Source: Oryzibacter oryziterrae
Lineage (GTDB): Bacteria > Pseudomonadota > Alphaproteobacteria > Rhizobiales > Pleomorphomonadaceae
NCBI RefSeq assembly: GCF_021864535.1
Contig: NZ_JAKJIC010000004.1
Span: 222,540 to 286,539 of the forward strand
Reading direction: 5' to 3'
Length of the DNA: 64,000 nucleotides
The notes under the pieces are model-generated. The model saw only the letters and a list, made by a program, of their open reading frames with translations, was not told the DNA's origin and did no database searches. Below, piece by piece: positions 19,271 to 28,255 of the stretch. Position 1 is the stretch's first letter, and the number at the start of each line of letters is the position of its first letter. The position numbers and the translations under genes are program-made.

Positions 19271-20406
19271 CCTATTGGCTTACCAACGGTTTCGATAGAA
19301 AAGCCCAAATCGTGACGGCCGTGCTCGTGGCGCTCGCGATTGTGGTGCCGCTCGGCAGCCTCCTGCCGCCTGACGACAGCGTCCTGCACATCTCCACCTA
19401 TCAGGTGACGCTGTTCGGCAAGTATCTCACCTATGCGCTGCTGGCGCTGGCGGTGGATCTGGTGTGGGGCTATTGCGGCATCCTTTCGCTCGGCCATGGC
19501 GCCTTCTTCGCCCTCGGAGGATACGCCTGCGGCATGTATCTGATGCGCCAGATCGGCACGCGCGGCGTCTATGCCGATCCGGTGCTGCCCGACTTCATGG
19601 TGTTCCTGAACTGGAAGGACCTGCCCTGGTTCTGGTACGGCTTCGACATGGCCTGGTTCGCCTTCCTGATGGTGATCCTGGTGCCCGGCCTGCTCGCCTT
19701 CGTCTTCGGCTGGTTCGCCTTCCGAAGCCGCGTCACCGGCGTCTATCTGTCCATCATCACCCAGGCCATGACCTATGCGCTGCTGCTGGCCTTCTTCCGC
19801 AATGACATGGGCTTTGGCGGCAACAACGGCCTGACCGACTTCAAGGACATCCTGGGCTATTCCATCCAGTCGCCGGGGACGCGCGCCGGCCTGTTCGCCG
19901 CCTCGGCGCTGTTCCTCGCCTTCTTCTTCGTGGTCGCCTCGGCACTCACGCGCTCCAAGCTTGGCAAGGTGCTGGTGGCGGTGCGCGACGCGGAAAGCCG
20001 CACGCGCTTCATCGGCTACCGGGTGGAACACTACAAGCTGTTCGTCTGGACGCTGAGTGCGGTGATGGCGGGCGTCGCCGGTGCGCTCTATGTGCCGCAG
20101 GTCGGTATCATCAATCCCTCCGAGTTCGATCCCGCCGCCTCGATCGAAGCGGTGATCTGGGTGGCCGTGGGCGGACGCGGCACCCTGGTCGGCGCGCTCA
20201 TCGGCGCCGTGGTGGTGAACTTCGGCAAGACCTGGTTCACCGGCATGCTGCCCGAGTTGTGGCTCTTCGCCCTCGGCGGCCTGTTCGTGATCGTAACACT
20301 GTTCCTGCCGACGGGGATTGTCGGGCTGTTCGCGCGGCTGAAGAGCCTGCGCAAGCCGCCAGTCGCCCCGGTCGCGGTCGCCAACCAGAGCGGAGGCGCA
20401 TCATGA
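19264..20406 (+). CDS. urtC: Urea ABC transporter permease UrtC
   Basis: A protein of 380 residues and a LivM-type integral membrane permease with about ten helices. Recognisable segments are VDLVWGYCGILSLGHGAFFALGGYACGMYLMRQIG, GFGGNNGLTDFKDILG, VRDAESRTRFIGYRVEHYKLFVWTLSA and EAVIWVAVGGRGTLVGALIGAVVV, typical of UrtC. It pairs with UrtB to form the channel. The stop overlaps the urtD start (ATGA). Confidence 0.95.
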   Translation: MLTYWLTNGFDRKAQIVTAVLVALAIVVPLGSLLPPDDSVLHISTYQVTLFGKYLTYALLALAVDLVWGYCGILSLGHGAFFALGGYACGMYLMRQIGTRGVYADPVLPDFMVFLNWKDLPWFWYGFDMAWFAFLMVILVPGLLAFVFGWFAFRSRVTGVYLSIITQAMTYALLLAFFRNDMGFGGNNGLTDFKDILGYSIQSPGTRAGLFAASALFLAFFFVVASALTRSKLGKVLVAVRDAESRTRFIGYRVEHYKLFVWTLSAVMAGVAGALYVPQVGIINPSEFDPAASIEAVIWVAVGGRGTLVGALIGAVVVNFGKTWFTGMLPELWLFALGGLFVIVTLFLPTGIVGLFARLKSLRKPPVAPVAVANQSGGAS

Positions 20407-21155
20407 GCGAGAAAGCCGAGGGCTCCATCCTCTATCTCGATGAAGTCTCTGTTTCCTTTGATGGTTTCAGGGCGATCAACAAGCTGTCGCTGGTGCTGGA
20501 ACCGGGCGAGATGCGCGCGATCATCGGGCCCAACGGCGCCGGCAAGACCACGATGATGGACATCATCACCGGCAAGACCCGACCCGATTCCGGTGACGTG
20601 CTCTATGACGGCAAGGTGGATCTGACCACGCTGGACGAAGCGGGGATCGCGCGGCTGGGCATCGGCCGGAAATTCCAGAAACCGACGGTTTTTGAAAGCC
20701 ATACGGTGGAGGACAATATCGAGCTGGCGCTGAAGGCCAGGCGCGGCACCTGGGCGACGCTGTTCCACCGGCGTAGCCGGTCCGAACAGGTCCGCATTGA
20801 CGAACTGCTTCAAACCATTCGCCTTTCCGACAAGCGGGACCTGCTGGCGGCCAAGCTGAGCCACGGCCAGAAGCAATGGCTGGAGATCGGCATGCTGCTC
20901 GCCCAGGAGCCGCGCCTGCTGCTCGTCGACGAGCCGGCGGCCGGCATGACGGACGCGGAGACGGCCGAAACCGCCATTCTTCTCAAGGAGATAGCCAAGA
21001 CGCAGAGCGTGGTGGTGGTGGAGCATGACATGACCTTCGTGAGGGATCTCGGGGTCAAGGTCACGGTTCTCCATGAAGGCAGCGTGTTGGCCGAGGGGCC
21101 GCTCGATCAGGTCTCGGCCAATCCCAAGGTCATCGAAGTCTATCTCGGGCGCTGA
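20403..21155 (+). CDS. urtD: Urea ABC transporter ATPase UrtD
   Basis: A protein of 250 residues. The ATG at 20403 overlaps the urtC stop, and an upstream in-frame extension lies inside urtC. The ABC ATPase is complete: Walker A GPNGAGKTT, signature LSHGQKQWLEIGMLL, Walker B LLLVDEPAAGM, switch VVVEHDM. The LivG/UrtD feature IARLGIGRKFQKPTVFESHTV is present. It energises urea import with UrtE. Confidence 0.95.
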   Translation: MSEKAEGSILYLDEVSVSFDGFRAINKLSLVLEPGEMRAIIGPNGAGKTTMMDIITGKTRPDSGDVLYDGKVDLTTLDEAGIARLGIGRKFQKPTVFESHTVEDNIELALKARRGTWATLFHRRSRSEQVRIDELLQTIRLSDKRDLLAAKLSHGQKQWLEIGMLLAQEPRLLLVDEPAAGMTDAETAETAILLKEIAKTQSVVVVEHDMTFVRDLGVKVTVLHEGSVLAEGPLDQVSANPKVIEVYLGR

Positions 21156-21180
21156 CGCCGACATCCAAGAGGAACAGACG

Positions 21181-21876
21181 ATGCTGAGCGTCGAAAATGT
21201 CGATCTCTACTATGGTGCGGCGCAGGCCTTGCGCAGCGTGTCGATGACCGCAGAGCCGGGCAAGGTGACCTGCGTCATGGGCCGCAACGGCGTCGGCAAG
21301 ACCTCGCTGATGCGGTCCATCGTCGGGCTGCAGTCGATCGCCGCCGGCAAGATCCTGTGGGAAGGCAAGGACATAGCTGGCCTCAAGCCCTATGAACGTG
21401 CCCGCCGCGGTGTCGCCGTGGTGCCGCAGGGGCGCGAGGTGTTCCCCCTCCTGACCGTGCAGGAAAACCTCGAGACCGGTTATGCGCCGCTTGCCCGCAA
21501 GGACAAGTATATCCCGGATACCATCTTCGATCTGTTTCCGGTGCTGAAGGATATGCTGCGCCGCCGCGGCGGTGATCTCTCGGGTGGACAGCAACAGCAG
21601 CTCGCCATAGGTAGAGCTCTTGTAACGCGCCCGCGTCTCCTCGTATTGGATGAGCCGACCGAAGGTATACAGCCTTCGATCATCAAGGACATCGGTCGCG
21701 CCATCAAGTTCCTGCGTGATCAGGGTGACATGGCGATCGTTCTGGTGGAGCAGTATTTCGAATTCGCCAAGGATCTGGCCGACCTGTTCATCGTGATGGA
21801 TCGCGGCGAAGTCGTGATCTCCGGCACCAAGGACTCGATGAACGAGGAGGAGGTGCGGCAGAGGATTGCAGTATAA
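21181..21876 (+). CDS. urtE: Urea ABC transporter ATPase UrtE
   Basis: A protein of 231 residues. The start at 21181 follows a gaggaaca site and gives the usual MLSVENVDLYYGAAQALRSV opening. Walker A GRNGVGKTS, signature LSGGQQQQLAIGRAL, Walker B LLVLDEPTEGIQPSII, and VPQGREVFPLLTVQENLETGY typical of UrtE/LivF. It is the last gene of the urt operon. Confidence 0.95.
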   Translation: MLSVENVDLYYGAAQALRSVSMTAEPGKVTCVMGRNGVGKTSLMRSIVGLQSIAAGKILWEGKDIAGLKPYERARRGVAVVPQGREVFPLLTVQENLETGYAPLARKDKYIPDTIFDLFPVLKDMLRRRGGDLSGGQQQQLAIGRALVTRPRLLVLDEPTEGIQPSIIKDIGRAIKFLRDQGDMAIVLVEQYFEFAKDLADLFIVMDRGEVVISGTKDSMNEEEVRQRIAV

Positions 21877-21906
21877 AGCGTGAATCATGCATGTAACTAC
21901 ATGGCG

Positions 21907-21933
21907 CCTTTGTCGCAATCGCTTTGACAAAGG
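21907..21933 (+). terminator. Possible terminator after urtE
   Basis: An 8-bp stem (21907-21914 with 21926-21933) with an 11-base loop, 30 bases after the urtE stop. No T-run follows, so it may only be a stabilising hairpin. Confidence 0.35.
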
Positions 21934-22324
21934 TCGCGCTTGCGTCGCGCCAGACCCGATGCGATGTCGCACTTAAGACACATCCGCCTCGACGGGGGCG
22001 AGCCGTCCCGGCGGGGTGTCTTGGCAGGGGGGCAAGAGAGTCTCGTACGCGTCGTACCGGCGCCCCAACGACCCCGCCGTTGCTGGTGGGCGATCATGTT
22101 GCTCAGCAGAGTCCGCAAGGACGGTCGTGATCAACGCGGCTAGTTTCGTGCTGCGGGGGTGTGCCAATAGATACTTCTATCGACGTGCCGCACATCGATG
22201 CGGAAAAATGCGCAATCAAAGACAACCATTGATATTAGTCTTGAACATGAAGCCGCTATCCCCTATCGGCACGGCTGGCGTGGGCACGCCAAGCTCGCGC
22301 CTGTAGTTGGAAGGGGTGTTTGGG
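21934..22324. other. Gap between urt operon and small secreted protein gene
   Basis: About 390 bases with no supportable gene. Several short open frames exist on both strands, but none has a convincing ribosome site or recognisable product. The right end contains the ribosome site (ggaagggg) of the next gene. Confidence 0.5.
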
Positions 22325-22714
22325 ATGCGTTTGTTTGCATGTGTGGCGATTTTCGCTGGCCTGGTTGCTCCGGCGATGGCCGATGAAGTTTTGCCGATCA
22401 AGCTGAAGGCCGGCCAGGGGTTTGCCGATCCGTTCTTTACCTACACGGCCTCGGGCTGTGGTTCGGCCGGTGCCTCCCGCGTGGAACTGGTCGAAGCCCC
22501 CAAGCACGGCAAGGTGACCTTCCGCTACGAAGACATCGTCAAGCAGGGCAAGCCCTGTGGTGGCCACACATTCCGCGCCAACGTGATGCACTTCAAGCCG
22601 GACGCCGGGTTCAAGGGCACCGACCGCCTGGTCTTGAAGTTCGGTCACTTCACCGATACCGACCAGATGAGCATGGTCTGGGACAAGGTGACCTATGATC
22701 TGAGCTTCCAGTAA
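22325..22714 (+). CDS. Small secreted protein with Ig-like beta pattern
   Basis: A protein of 129 residues. ATG 22325 is preferred over the TTG at 22307 because it gives a clean signal peptide (MRLFACVAIFAGLVAPAMA) and has a ggaagggg site upstream. The mature part is about 110 residues, with two Cys (in ASGCGSAG and GKPCGGHTF) likely forming a disulfide. The pattern APKHGKVTF ... FKPDAGFKGTDRLVLKF resembles bacterial Ig-like/cadherin-like repeats. The location is probably periplasmic or extracellular. Function unknown. A GC-rich hairpin follows the stop. Confidence 0.7.
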   Translation: MRLFACVAIFAGLVAPAMADEVLPIKLKAGQGFADPFFTYTASGCGSAGASRVELVEAPKHGKVTFRYEDIVKQGKPCGGHTFRANVMHFKPDAGFKGTDRLVLKFGHFTDTDQMSMVWDKVTYDLSFQ

Positions 22715-22722
22715 GCCTGATC

Positions 22723-22753
22723 GCCGATGCCGCCCTGCGGCGGTGGCATCGGC
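22723..22753 (+). terminator. GC-rich hairpin after the small secreted protein gene
   Basis: A 9-bp outer stem (22723-22731 with 22745-22753) with further inner pairing, 8 bases after the stop. There is no T-run, so it is a plausible but unproven terminator. Confidence 0.4.
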
Positions 22754-23258
22754 CTATCCGGCGTCTGACCCGGCGTTGGGAGTATCCAGCGGCTCCGCCT
22801 GTTCCCGGTGGGCGGCCCTGCCTTTGGGCACGGCATTTATCCGACCGTCAAAGCAAAGGGCACGGTCAGGTGCCCCAGAGACTTCGGACTGTTGCCAGCC
22901 CGGGCAAGGGCGGGATGACCGCCTGGCATTGGCCATGAAGCGCTTCGCGACGCGACAATCTCCTTGGCGCGTCCGCGCGAAAATGGAATGCCGCGGTTGG
23001 AATATTCCGCGGGAATTTGGAATGAAAATTTCGAAATACACTCAAGCCAAGCAGATGAATGAGTGTCGGCGTAGAATACGTGCCAATATCTTCCGATTTT
23101 ACCATATATTTAAACATACACTATAGCCACGAATGAGATTTCCCTGCTGGTTGGGGAGCGGCTGAGTTCAAATCGTAGCGTTCTGCGGGAAGAGGAGCCC
23201 CGGAACGGATACGCTCGCTGCCCCGGGCCGGCCGCCAAATCGACGTCGGAGGATGCGA
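22754..23258. promoter_or_regulatory. Upstream region of chemoreceptor gene
   Basis: About 505 bases without a supportable gene. A 127-codon frame here has no domain and atypical composition. The right part (about 23030-23130) is clearly AT-richer than its surroundings and probably holds the promoter of the chemoreceptor gene; no exact element can be assigned. Confidence 0.4.
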
Positions 23259-25652
23259 ATGGCTCGCCTGAATTTCTTTCTCGATCGACCCACGGGCTTC
23301 AAGATCGGCGCAGGTATAACCGTGATGGTGGTGCTTGCCGGCCTTATCGGAACGGCCAGCCTGCAAGGCGTCGAAGAACTGGCGCGCACGGTCGACCGCT
23401 CGTCCGGCGCGACCGGCATTCTGGTGAAGATCAACAGCGCGGTGCAGGACGTCAATCGCTTCCTGGTGGAGAATGATCCCGGCGCCATCACGTCGGCACT
23501 CTCCAACCTGAACGAGGCCGACGGCGACCTTTCGGCGACCGGCTCTGCGGATACGGCGACGGTCGAGAATCTCAAGACCACGGTGAAGGGCTTTTCCGGG
23601 GCCGTTTCCAGCCTTGACGGGGCGGCAAAGACGATTTCGGACGCTCGCACCAGCCAGGCGGACCTGTTCGCGCGGGTGATGGACGCCGCTTCGAAGAGCC
23701 AGGCGGACGCCGAACAGGCCTGGAAGGATGCTGTCGCCTCCGCATCGGCGGCGCAGACCGAAGCCGGTGCCGTTCAGAACATGATCGGCGCTGTCGGCGT
23801 GATCACCGCCAATACGGCGCGGTCCCAGCTGATGCTCGAGAACGCGGTGAAGGGGAACGCCAAGCTGATCATGCAGGCCAAGATGACGGCCTCGACGCTG
23901 AAGGGCCAGATCGCCCTGCTGCAGAAGGACGGGCCGGACACCATCAAGGCCGCCGCTGACGACATGCAGGCCACGCTCGACAAGGTGACCGCCGCTTTCG
24001 CCGCTCTGCCGGCCGATCCGCTGGCAGGCCTGGCTCCCGGCGGTCGTGTCGCCGCCCTCGACGCCATATCCGCCGATATCGAGACGATTGCCGGCAGCAA
24101 TGCCAAGCTCGGCTTCTCCCTGAAAAAGGCCCTCGACGAAGCCAACCTCGCGGCCAAGCGATCCACCTTCGCCGCCGATCAGGCGCGCGAGAATGCTGCA
24201 GTTGGCCAGCAGTTGGCCGAACGCGCGCTGGAACTGAAAGGCGACGTGGCGGCCTTCGAACTCACCCGTTCCGACAAGGATGAGGCTCAGGTCCGCGCCA
24301 CGCTCGACGCGGCCGGAGCCCTGGTGAAGAAGCTCACCGGCGCCGGCGCGAAGAATGTTGCCGACGATCTCGCCGCCTATCACGAGAGCTTCGCCAACAT
24401 GGTCACGGCCATCAGGTCCTTCGATCAGGCTGTGGCCTCGGCACGCACCTTCGCCAGCCAGACCGCGACAGCCATCGGCAGCATGATCGCCGATCAGGCG
24501 TCGATTGCCAGCCTGCAGAAGTCCCGTTCCTGGAATGTGGTGGTGCTGGTGACGGTGGTGATCATCCTGGCGGCCGTGGGCATCGGCTTCCTGCTGACCA
24601 GGTCGATCGCCCGCCCGATCGCCTTCATCACCGACGCCATGCTGCGCCTGTCCGGCGGCGCGACCGACATCGTGTTGCAGGGCAAGACGCGCAACGACGA
24701 GATCGGCAAGATGTTCGACGCCGTCGGGGTGTTCCGCGACAATGCCGTCGAGCGCATGCGGCTCCTGGAACGAACCGGCGCGGAAGAGCGCCGGCAGACG
24801 GCGCGTGCCGAACGCGTTCAGTCGCTGATCGCCACCTTCCGCCAGCGCTCGGAAATGCTGGTGCGCACGGTCAACCGGACGGCCGATGATCTTCAGAGCA
24901 CCGCGCGCCAGCTTACCGACGTTGCCGCCTCTGCGGCCGAGCAGGCCACGGCGGCCACGGCGGCCACCGACAACAGCCTGCAGGGCGTGACCACCGTTGC
25001 TTCCTCCGCCGAGGAACTGAGCGCATCCATCGGCGAGATCGGCCGGCAGGTGAGTTCGGCGTCCACCGTCGTCACCAATGCCAGCACCTCGGCCGCCACC
25101 ATGAACACCCGCATCGTTGAATTGTCGCAATGCGCCGGTGAGATCGGCACCGTGGTCGGCCTCATCAAGGCAATCGCCGACCAGACCAATCTTCTCGCCC
25201 TCAACGCCACCATCGAGGCGGCCCGCGCCGGCGAGGCCGGCAAGGGCTTTGCCGTCGTGGCGGGTGAAGTGAAGTCGCTCGCCTCGCAGACGGCGCGGGC
25301 GACCGACGAGATCGCCAAGCAGATCGAGGCCATCCAGCGGGTGACCGACCAGACGGCCGACGCCGTGCGCGACATTGTCGAGCGGATGCGGTCGGCCGAT
25401 CAGGCCACGGCCGCCATCGCCTCGTCGGTGGTGGAGCAGGAAGCGGCGACGGCCGAGATCTCGCGCAGCGTCCAGGTGGCGGCCCATAACTCCGAAGGCG
25501 CCAGCCGAGCCACATCGTCGCTGATGTCGGAAGTGGAAATCGCCGCGGAATCGGCCCGCGCCGTGCTTGAGGCCTCGCGGAGCGTCATCCAGGACTCGGC
25601 CCAGCTCAACGCGGCCATCGAAGAGTTCCTTACCGAAGTGGCGGCCATGTAG
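23259..25652 (+). CDS. Methyl-accepting chemotaxis protein with large helical sensor region
   Basis: A protein of 797 residues. ATG 23259 is chosen over 23253 because GGAGG ends immediately before 23253. TM1 is about 15-36. A long, Ala-rich, helical extracytoplasmic region covers about 37-420. TM2 is about 425-448 ([23 protein letters not shown]), followed by HAMP ([19 protein letters not shown]) and the MCP signalling domain with hairpin [19 protein letters not shown] at about 640. The ligand is unknown; the sensor resembles helical-bundle types rather than Cache. No che genes are nearby, so it is an orphan receptor. Confidence 0.9.
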   Translation: MARLNFFLDRPTGFKIGAGITVMVVLAGLIGTASLQGVEELARTVDRSSGATGILVKINSAVQDVNRFLVENDPGAITSALSNLNEADGDLSATGSADTATVENLKTTVKGFSGAVSSLDGAAKTISDARTSQADLFARVMDAASKSQADAEQAWKDAVASASAAQTEAGAVQNMIGAVGVITANTARSQLMLENAVKGNAKLIMQAKMTASTLKGQIALLQKDGPDTIKAAADDMQATLDKVTAAFAALPADPLAGLAPGGRVAALDAISADIETIAGSNAKLGFSLKKALDEANLAAKRSTFAADQARENAAVGQQLAERALELKGDVAAFELTRSDKDEAQVRATLDAAGALVKKLTGAGAKNVADDLAAYHESFANMVTAIRSFDQAVASARTFASQTATAIGSMIADQASIASLQKSRSWNVVVLVTVVIILAAVGIGFLLTRSIARPIAFITDAMLRLSGGATDIVLQGKTRNDEIGKMFDAVGVFRDNAVERMRLLERTGAEERRQTARAERVQSLIATFRQRSEMLVRTVNRTADDLQSTARQLTDVAASAAEQATAATAATDNSLQGVTTVASSAEELSASIGEIGRQVSSASTVVTNASTSAATMNTRIVELSQCAGEIGTVVGLIKAIADQTNLLALNATIEAARAGEAGKGFAVVAGEVKSLASQTARATDEIAKQIEAIQRVTDQTADAVRDIVERMRSADQATAAIASSVVEQEAATAEISRSVQVAAHNSEGASRATSSLMSEVEIAAESARAVLEASRSVIQDSAQLNAAIEEFLTEVAAM

Positions 25653-25660
25653 GCTGCCGC

Positions 25661-28243
25661 TCACGTCCCCCGCGGCTTGGCCCTGCGGGTGGCTTCGGCA
25701 CTGACCGGATCGTCGGGCCAGGGGTGCTTGGGATAGCGCCCCTTGAGATCCTTGGCCACATCCTTCCAGGACCCGCGCCAGAAGCCGGGCAGGTCGCGCG
25801 TGGTCTGGATCGGGCGGTGCGCCGGCGACAGCAAAACGAGCGTCAAGGGCACCTTGCCGCCGGCGACCGAGGGATGCCGGTCGAGCCCGAACAGCTCCTG
25901 CACGCGGATCTCGATGGACGGGCCGGCTTCGGCGGCATAGTCGACGGGCACACGGCTGCCGGTCGGGGCCTCGAAATGGCTGGGCATCAGCCGGTCCATC
26001 TCCAGACGCTGGCCATAGGGCAACAGGCGGTCGAGTGCGTTGCCGAGCAGGGCGGCGTCGAGATCGTCGAGCCGGGTCACGCCTTGCGCAAACGGGGCCA
26101 GCCAGTCGTCGAGCGAGGCGGCCAGAGCCGCGTCGGAGAGATCCGGCCAACCGTCAGAAAATGTATGATGCAGGAATGTCGAGCGTTCGCGCAGGCGGAC
26201 CTGATCCTTCGACCAGCCGAGCCGATCGACGCCGATACGGCTGACGCCGGAGAGGAGCGCGGCCACGGTCTGGGGCGTATCGGGCGCGGTCACCGGCTCC
26301 TCGGCGAGCATGAGAGCGCCGAGGCTGCGGCTGCGGCGGGCGCGCACCGAACGCGAGGCAGCGTCGAAAGTCACCAGGTCCGAGGCACGGATATGGCCGG
26401 CGAACAGCGTCTCGATCTCCTCGCGGCTGATGGCAGCGCCCAGGCGGATACGCGCCCGCTCGGCCTTGCCGGTGAGGTCGGCGACGACGATGAAGGGCGC
26501 TTTCGCAAGGCCGTCATGCGCCTCGACCAGACCGCCGCGCCCGTTGGCGAGACGGAAGGCGCCGGGCGCACCGCGCGCCTGGGCGACACGGTCGGGATAG
26601 GCGAGAGCGAGCAGGGCACCGGGGGAGAGGGAGCTGGTCGACGGCTGTGTGGCGGAAGGCGGGTTACCCCTCTCTCCAACTCTCCCCCGCAAGGGGGGAG
26701 AGGGCGGGGTAGCGATTCCGCCAACATCTGGAGACGCGTGGGGCGCGCTGACGCCGTCCGGTGAGGGCTGCCGCACCATTCTGGCCCAGCGGCTGGCCAT
26801 GGCGCGGGCGTCGGTGGCGCGCTGGGAGCGGTCGGAGCGATAGCGGTCGAGGCGCGCTTCGAGGTCGGTGCTGTCGCCGCCGAGGCCCTGTTCGGTGATC
26901 AGCACGGCAATGTCGGCGGCGAGACGCTCGGCACTGAGGTCGGCGGCGCGATGCACCATGTGGGCGAGGCGCGGCGGCAGCGGCAGACGCACGAGCGCCT
27001 TGCCTTCGGCCGTGATGCGGCCGGCGTCGTCAAGGGCATCGAGCGACTTCAAGAGACCGACCGCCTCGTCCCAGGCGGGCTTGGGCGGCGGATCGAGAAA
27101 GGCGAGCGTGGCCGGATCGGTGATGCCGGAGGCGGCGAGATCCAGCACCAGCGGCGACAGGTCCGCTTCCAGGATTTCCGGCGTCGAGAAGGGCTGGAGG
27201 GCGGCGGTCTGCCCCTCGCTCCACAGGCGCCAGCAGATGCCGGGCTCGGTGCGGCCGGCGCGGCCGCGCCGCTGGTCGGCGGCGGCCCGCGAGACGCGCA
27301 CGGTTTCGAGCCGGGTGAGGCCGGTGTCGGGCTCGTAGCGGGGGACGCGCGCCAGTCCGCCGTCGATGACGAGGCGCACGCCGTCGATGGTCAGCGACGT
27401 CTCGGCGATGGCAGTGGCGAGCACGAGCTTGCGGTCGGCCCCGCGACAGGGACGGATGGCGGCATCCTGCTCGGCGGGACTGAGCGTGCCGTAGAGCGGG
27501 GCGATGCGCACGCCGGGAAGGCGCCCCTCGAGGCGTTCGGCGACGCGGCGGATCTCGGCCTGCCCCGGCAGGAAGGCCAGCGCCGACCCGGCTTCCTCGC
27601 GCAGCGCGCGGGCGATGACGTCGGCCATCTGGTCCTCGAAGCGGGCGAGCGGATCGCGATCCACATGCCGCGTCTCCACCGGAAAGGCGCGGCCCTCGGA
27701 AGCGACGACCGGCGCGTCGCCCATCAGCGTGGCGACACGGGCGCCGTCGAGCGTGGCGCTCATCACGATGAGGCGGAGGTCCTCGCGCAGCGCCGCGGCG
27801 GCGTCGAGGGCCAGGGCAAGGCCGAGGTCGCCGTCGAGCGAGCGTTCGTGGAACTCGTCGAACAGCACCGCGGCGACGCCGTCGAGCGAGGGGTCGTCCA
27901 CCACCATGCGGGTGAAGACGCCCTCGGTGATCACTTCGATGACGGTGCGGGCGGAGACGCGGGCATCCATGCGCACGCGATAGCCGACGGTGCCGCCCAC
28001 CTCTTCACCGAGGCTCGACGCCATGCGGGCAGCGGCGGCGCGGGCGGCAATGCGGCGCGGCTCGATCAGAAGGATGCGCCCGCCGTCGCGCCAGGGCGCG
28101 TCGAGGAGCGCCAGCGGCACGCGCGTGGTCTTGCCGGCGCCGGGCGGGGCGACCAGCACGACGCGGGAACTGTCGGCGAGCGTTTGGAGAAGCTCGGGCA
28201 GCACCGCGTCGATCGGCAACCGGTCGTCGAAGGCCTTTGGCAT
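25661..28243 (-). CDS. hrpB: ATP-dependent helicase HrpB
   Basis: A protein of 860 residues, slightly longer than typical HrpB. A DEAH-type helicase: Walker A APPGAGKTTRVP, DEFHERSLDGDLGLAL (DEFH box), SAT motif MSATLDGARVA, motif VI AADQRRGRAGRTEPG; then the HrpB C-terminal region ending in RYPKHPWPDDPVSAEATRRAKP. Its cellular role is poorly defined. The start at 28243 has a GGAG site and lies 12 bases after the transglycosylase stop, so they form an operon. Residues 508-531 are encoded by a palindromic repeat (see 26651-26722). Confidence 0.93.
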   Translation of the reverse strand: MPKAFDDRLPIDAVLPELLQTLADSSRVVLVAPPGAGKTTRVPLALLDAPWRDGGRILLIEPRRIAARAAAARMASSLGEEVGGTVGYRVRMDARVSARTVIEVITEGVFTRMVVDDPSLDGVAAVLFDEFHERSLDGDLGLALALDAAAALREDLRLIVMSATLDGARVATLMGDAPVVASEGRAFPVETRHVDRDPLARFEDQMADVIARALREEAGSALAFLPGQAEIRRVAERLEGRLPGVRIAPLYGTLSPAEQDAAIRPCRGADRKLVLATAIAETSLTIDGVRLVIDGGLARVPRYEPDTGLTRLETVRVSRAAADQRRGRAGRTEPGICWRLWSEGQTAALQPFSTPEILEADLSPLVLDLAASGITDPATLAFLDPPPKPAWDEAVGLLKSLDALDDAGRITAEGKALVRLPLPPRLAHMVHRAADLSAERLAADIAVLITEQGLGGDSTDLEARLDRYRSDRSQRATDARAMASRWARMVRQPSPDGVSAPHASPDVGGIATPPSPPLRGRVGERGNPPSATQPSTSSLSPGALLALAYPDRVAQARGAPGAFRLANGRGGLVEAHDGLAKAPFIVVADLTGKAERARIRLGAAISREEIETLFAGHIRASDLVTFDAASRSVRARRSRSLGALMLAEEPVTAPDTPQTVAALLSGVSRIGVDRLGWSKDQVRLRERSTFLHHTFSDGWPDLSDAALAASLDDWLAPFAQGVTRLDDLDAALLGNALDRLLPYGQRLEMDRLMPSHFEAPTGSRVPVDYAAEAGPSIEIRVQELFGLDRHPSVAGGKVPLTLVLLSPAHRPIQTTRDLPGFWRGSWKDVAKDLKGRYPKHPWPDDPVSAEATRRAKPRGT
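26651..26722. repeat. In-frame palindromic repeat element within hrpB
   Basis: A 72-base imperfect palindrome. Outer arms are 26651-26657 and 26716-26722 (ggcggaa/ttccgcc), middle arms 26665-26670 and 26706-26711, and the inner 9-bp hairpin is 26680-26688 with 26694-26702 (5-base loop gcaag). It is exactly 24 codons and encodes HrpB residues 508-531 (GGIATPPSPPLRGRVGERGN then PPSA). The C/G-rich hairpin resembles small dispersed palindromes common between genes in Rhizobiales; here it sits inside a gene without breaking the frame. Confidence 0.7.
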
Positions 28244-28255
28244 CCGCGCTCCGGC

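Noticed and set aside
22743..23126. 127-codon plus-strand frame
   Set aside because: No ribosome site, no recognisable fold, and it runs into AT-rich promoter-like DNA.
23121..26150. 1009-codon minus-strand open frame over the chemoreceptor
   Set aside because: The chemoreceptor reads correctly on the plus strand. The antisense product is low-complexity, and part of it is the HrpB region in the wrong frame.
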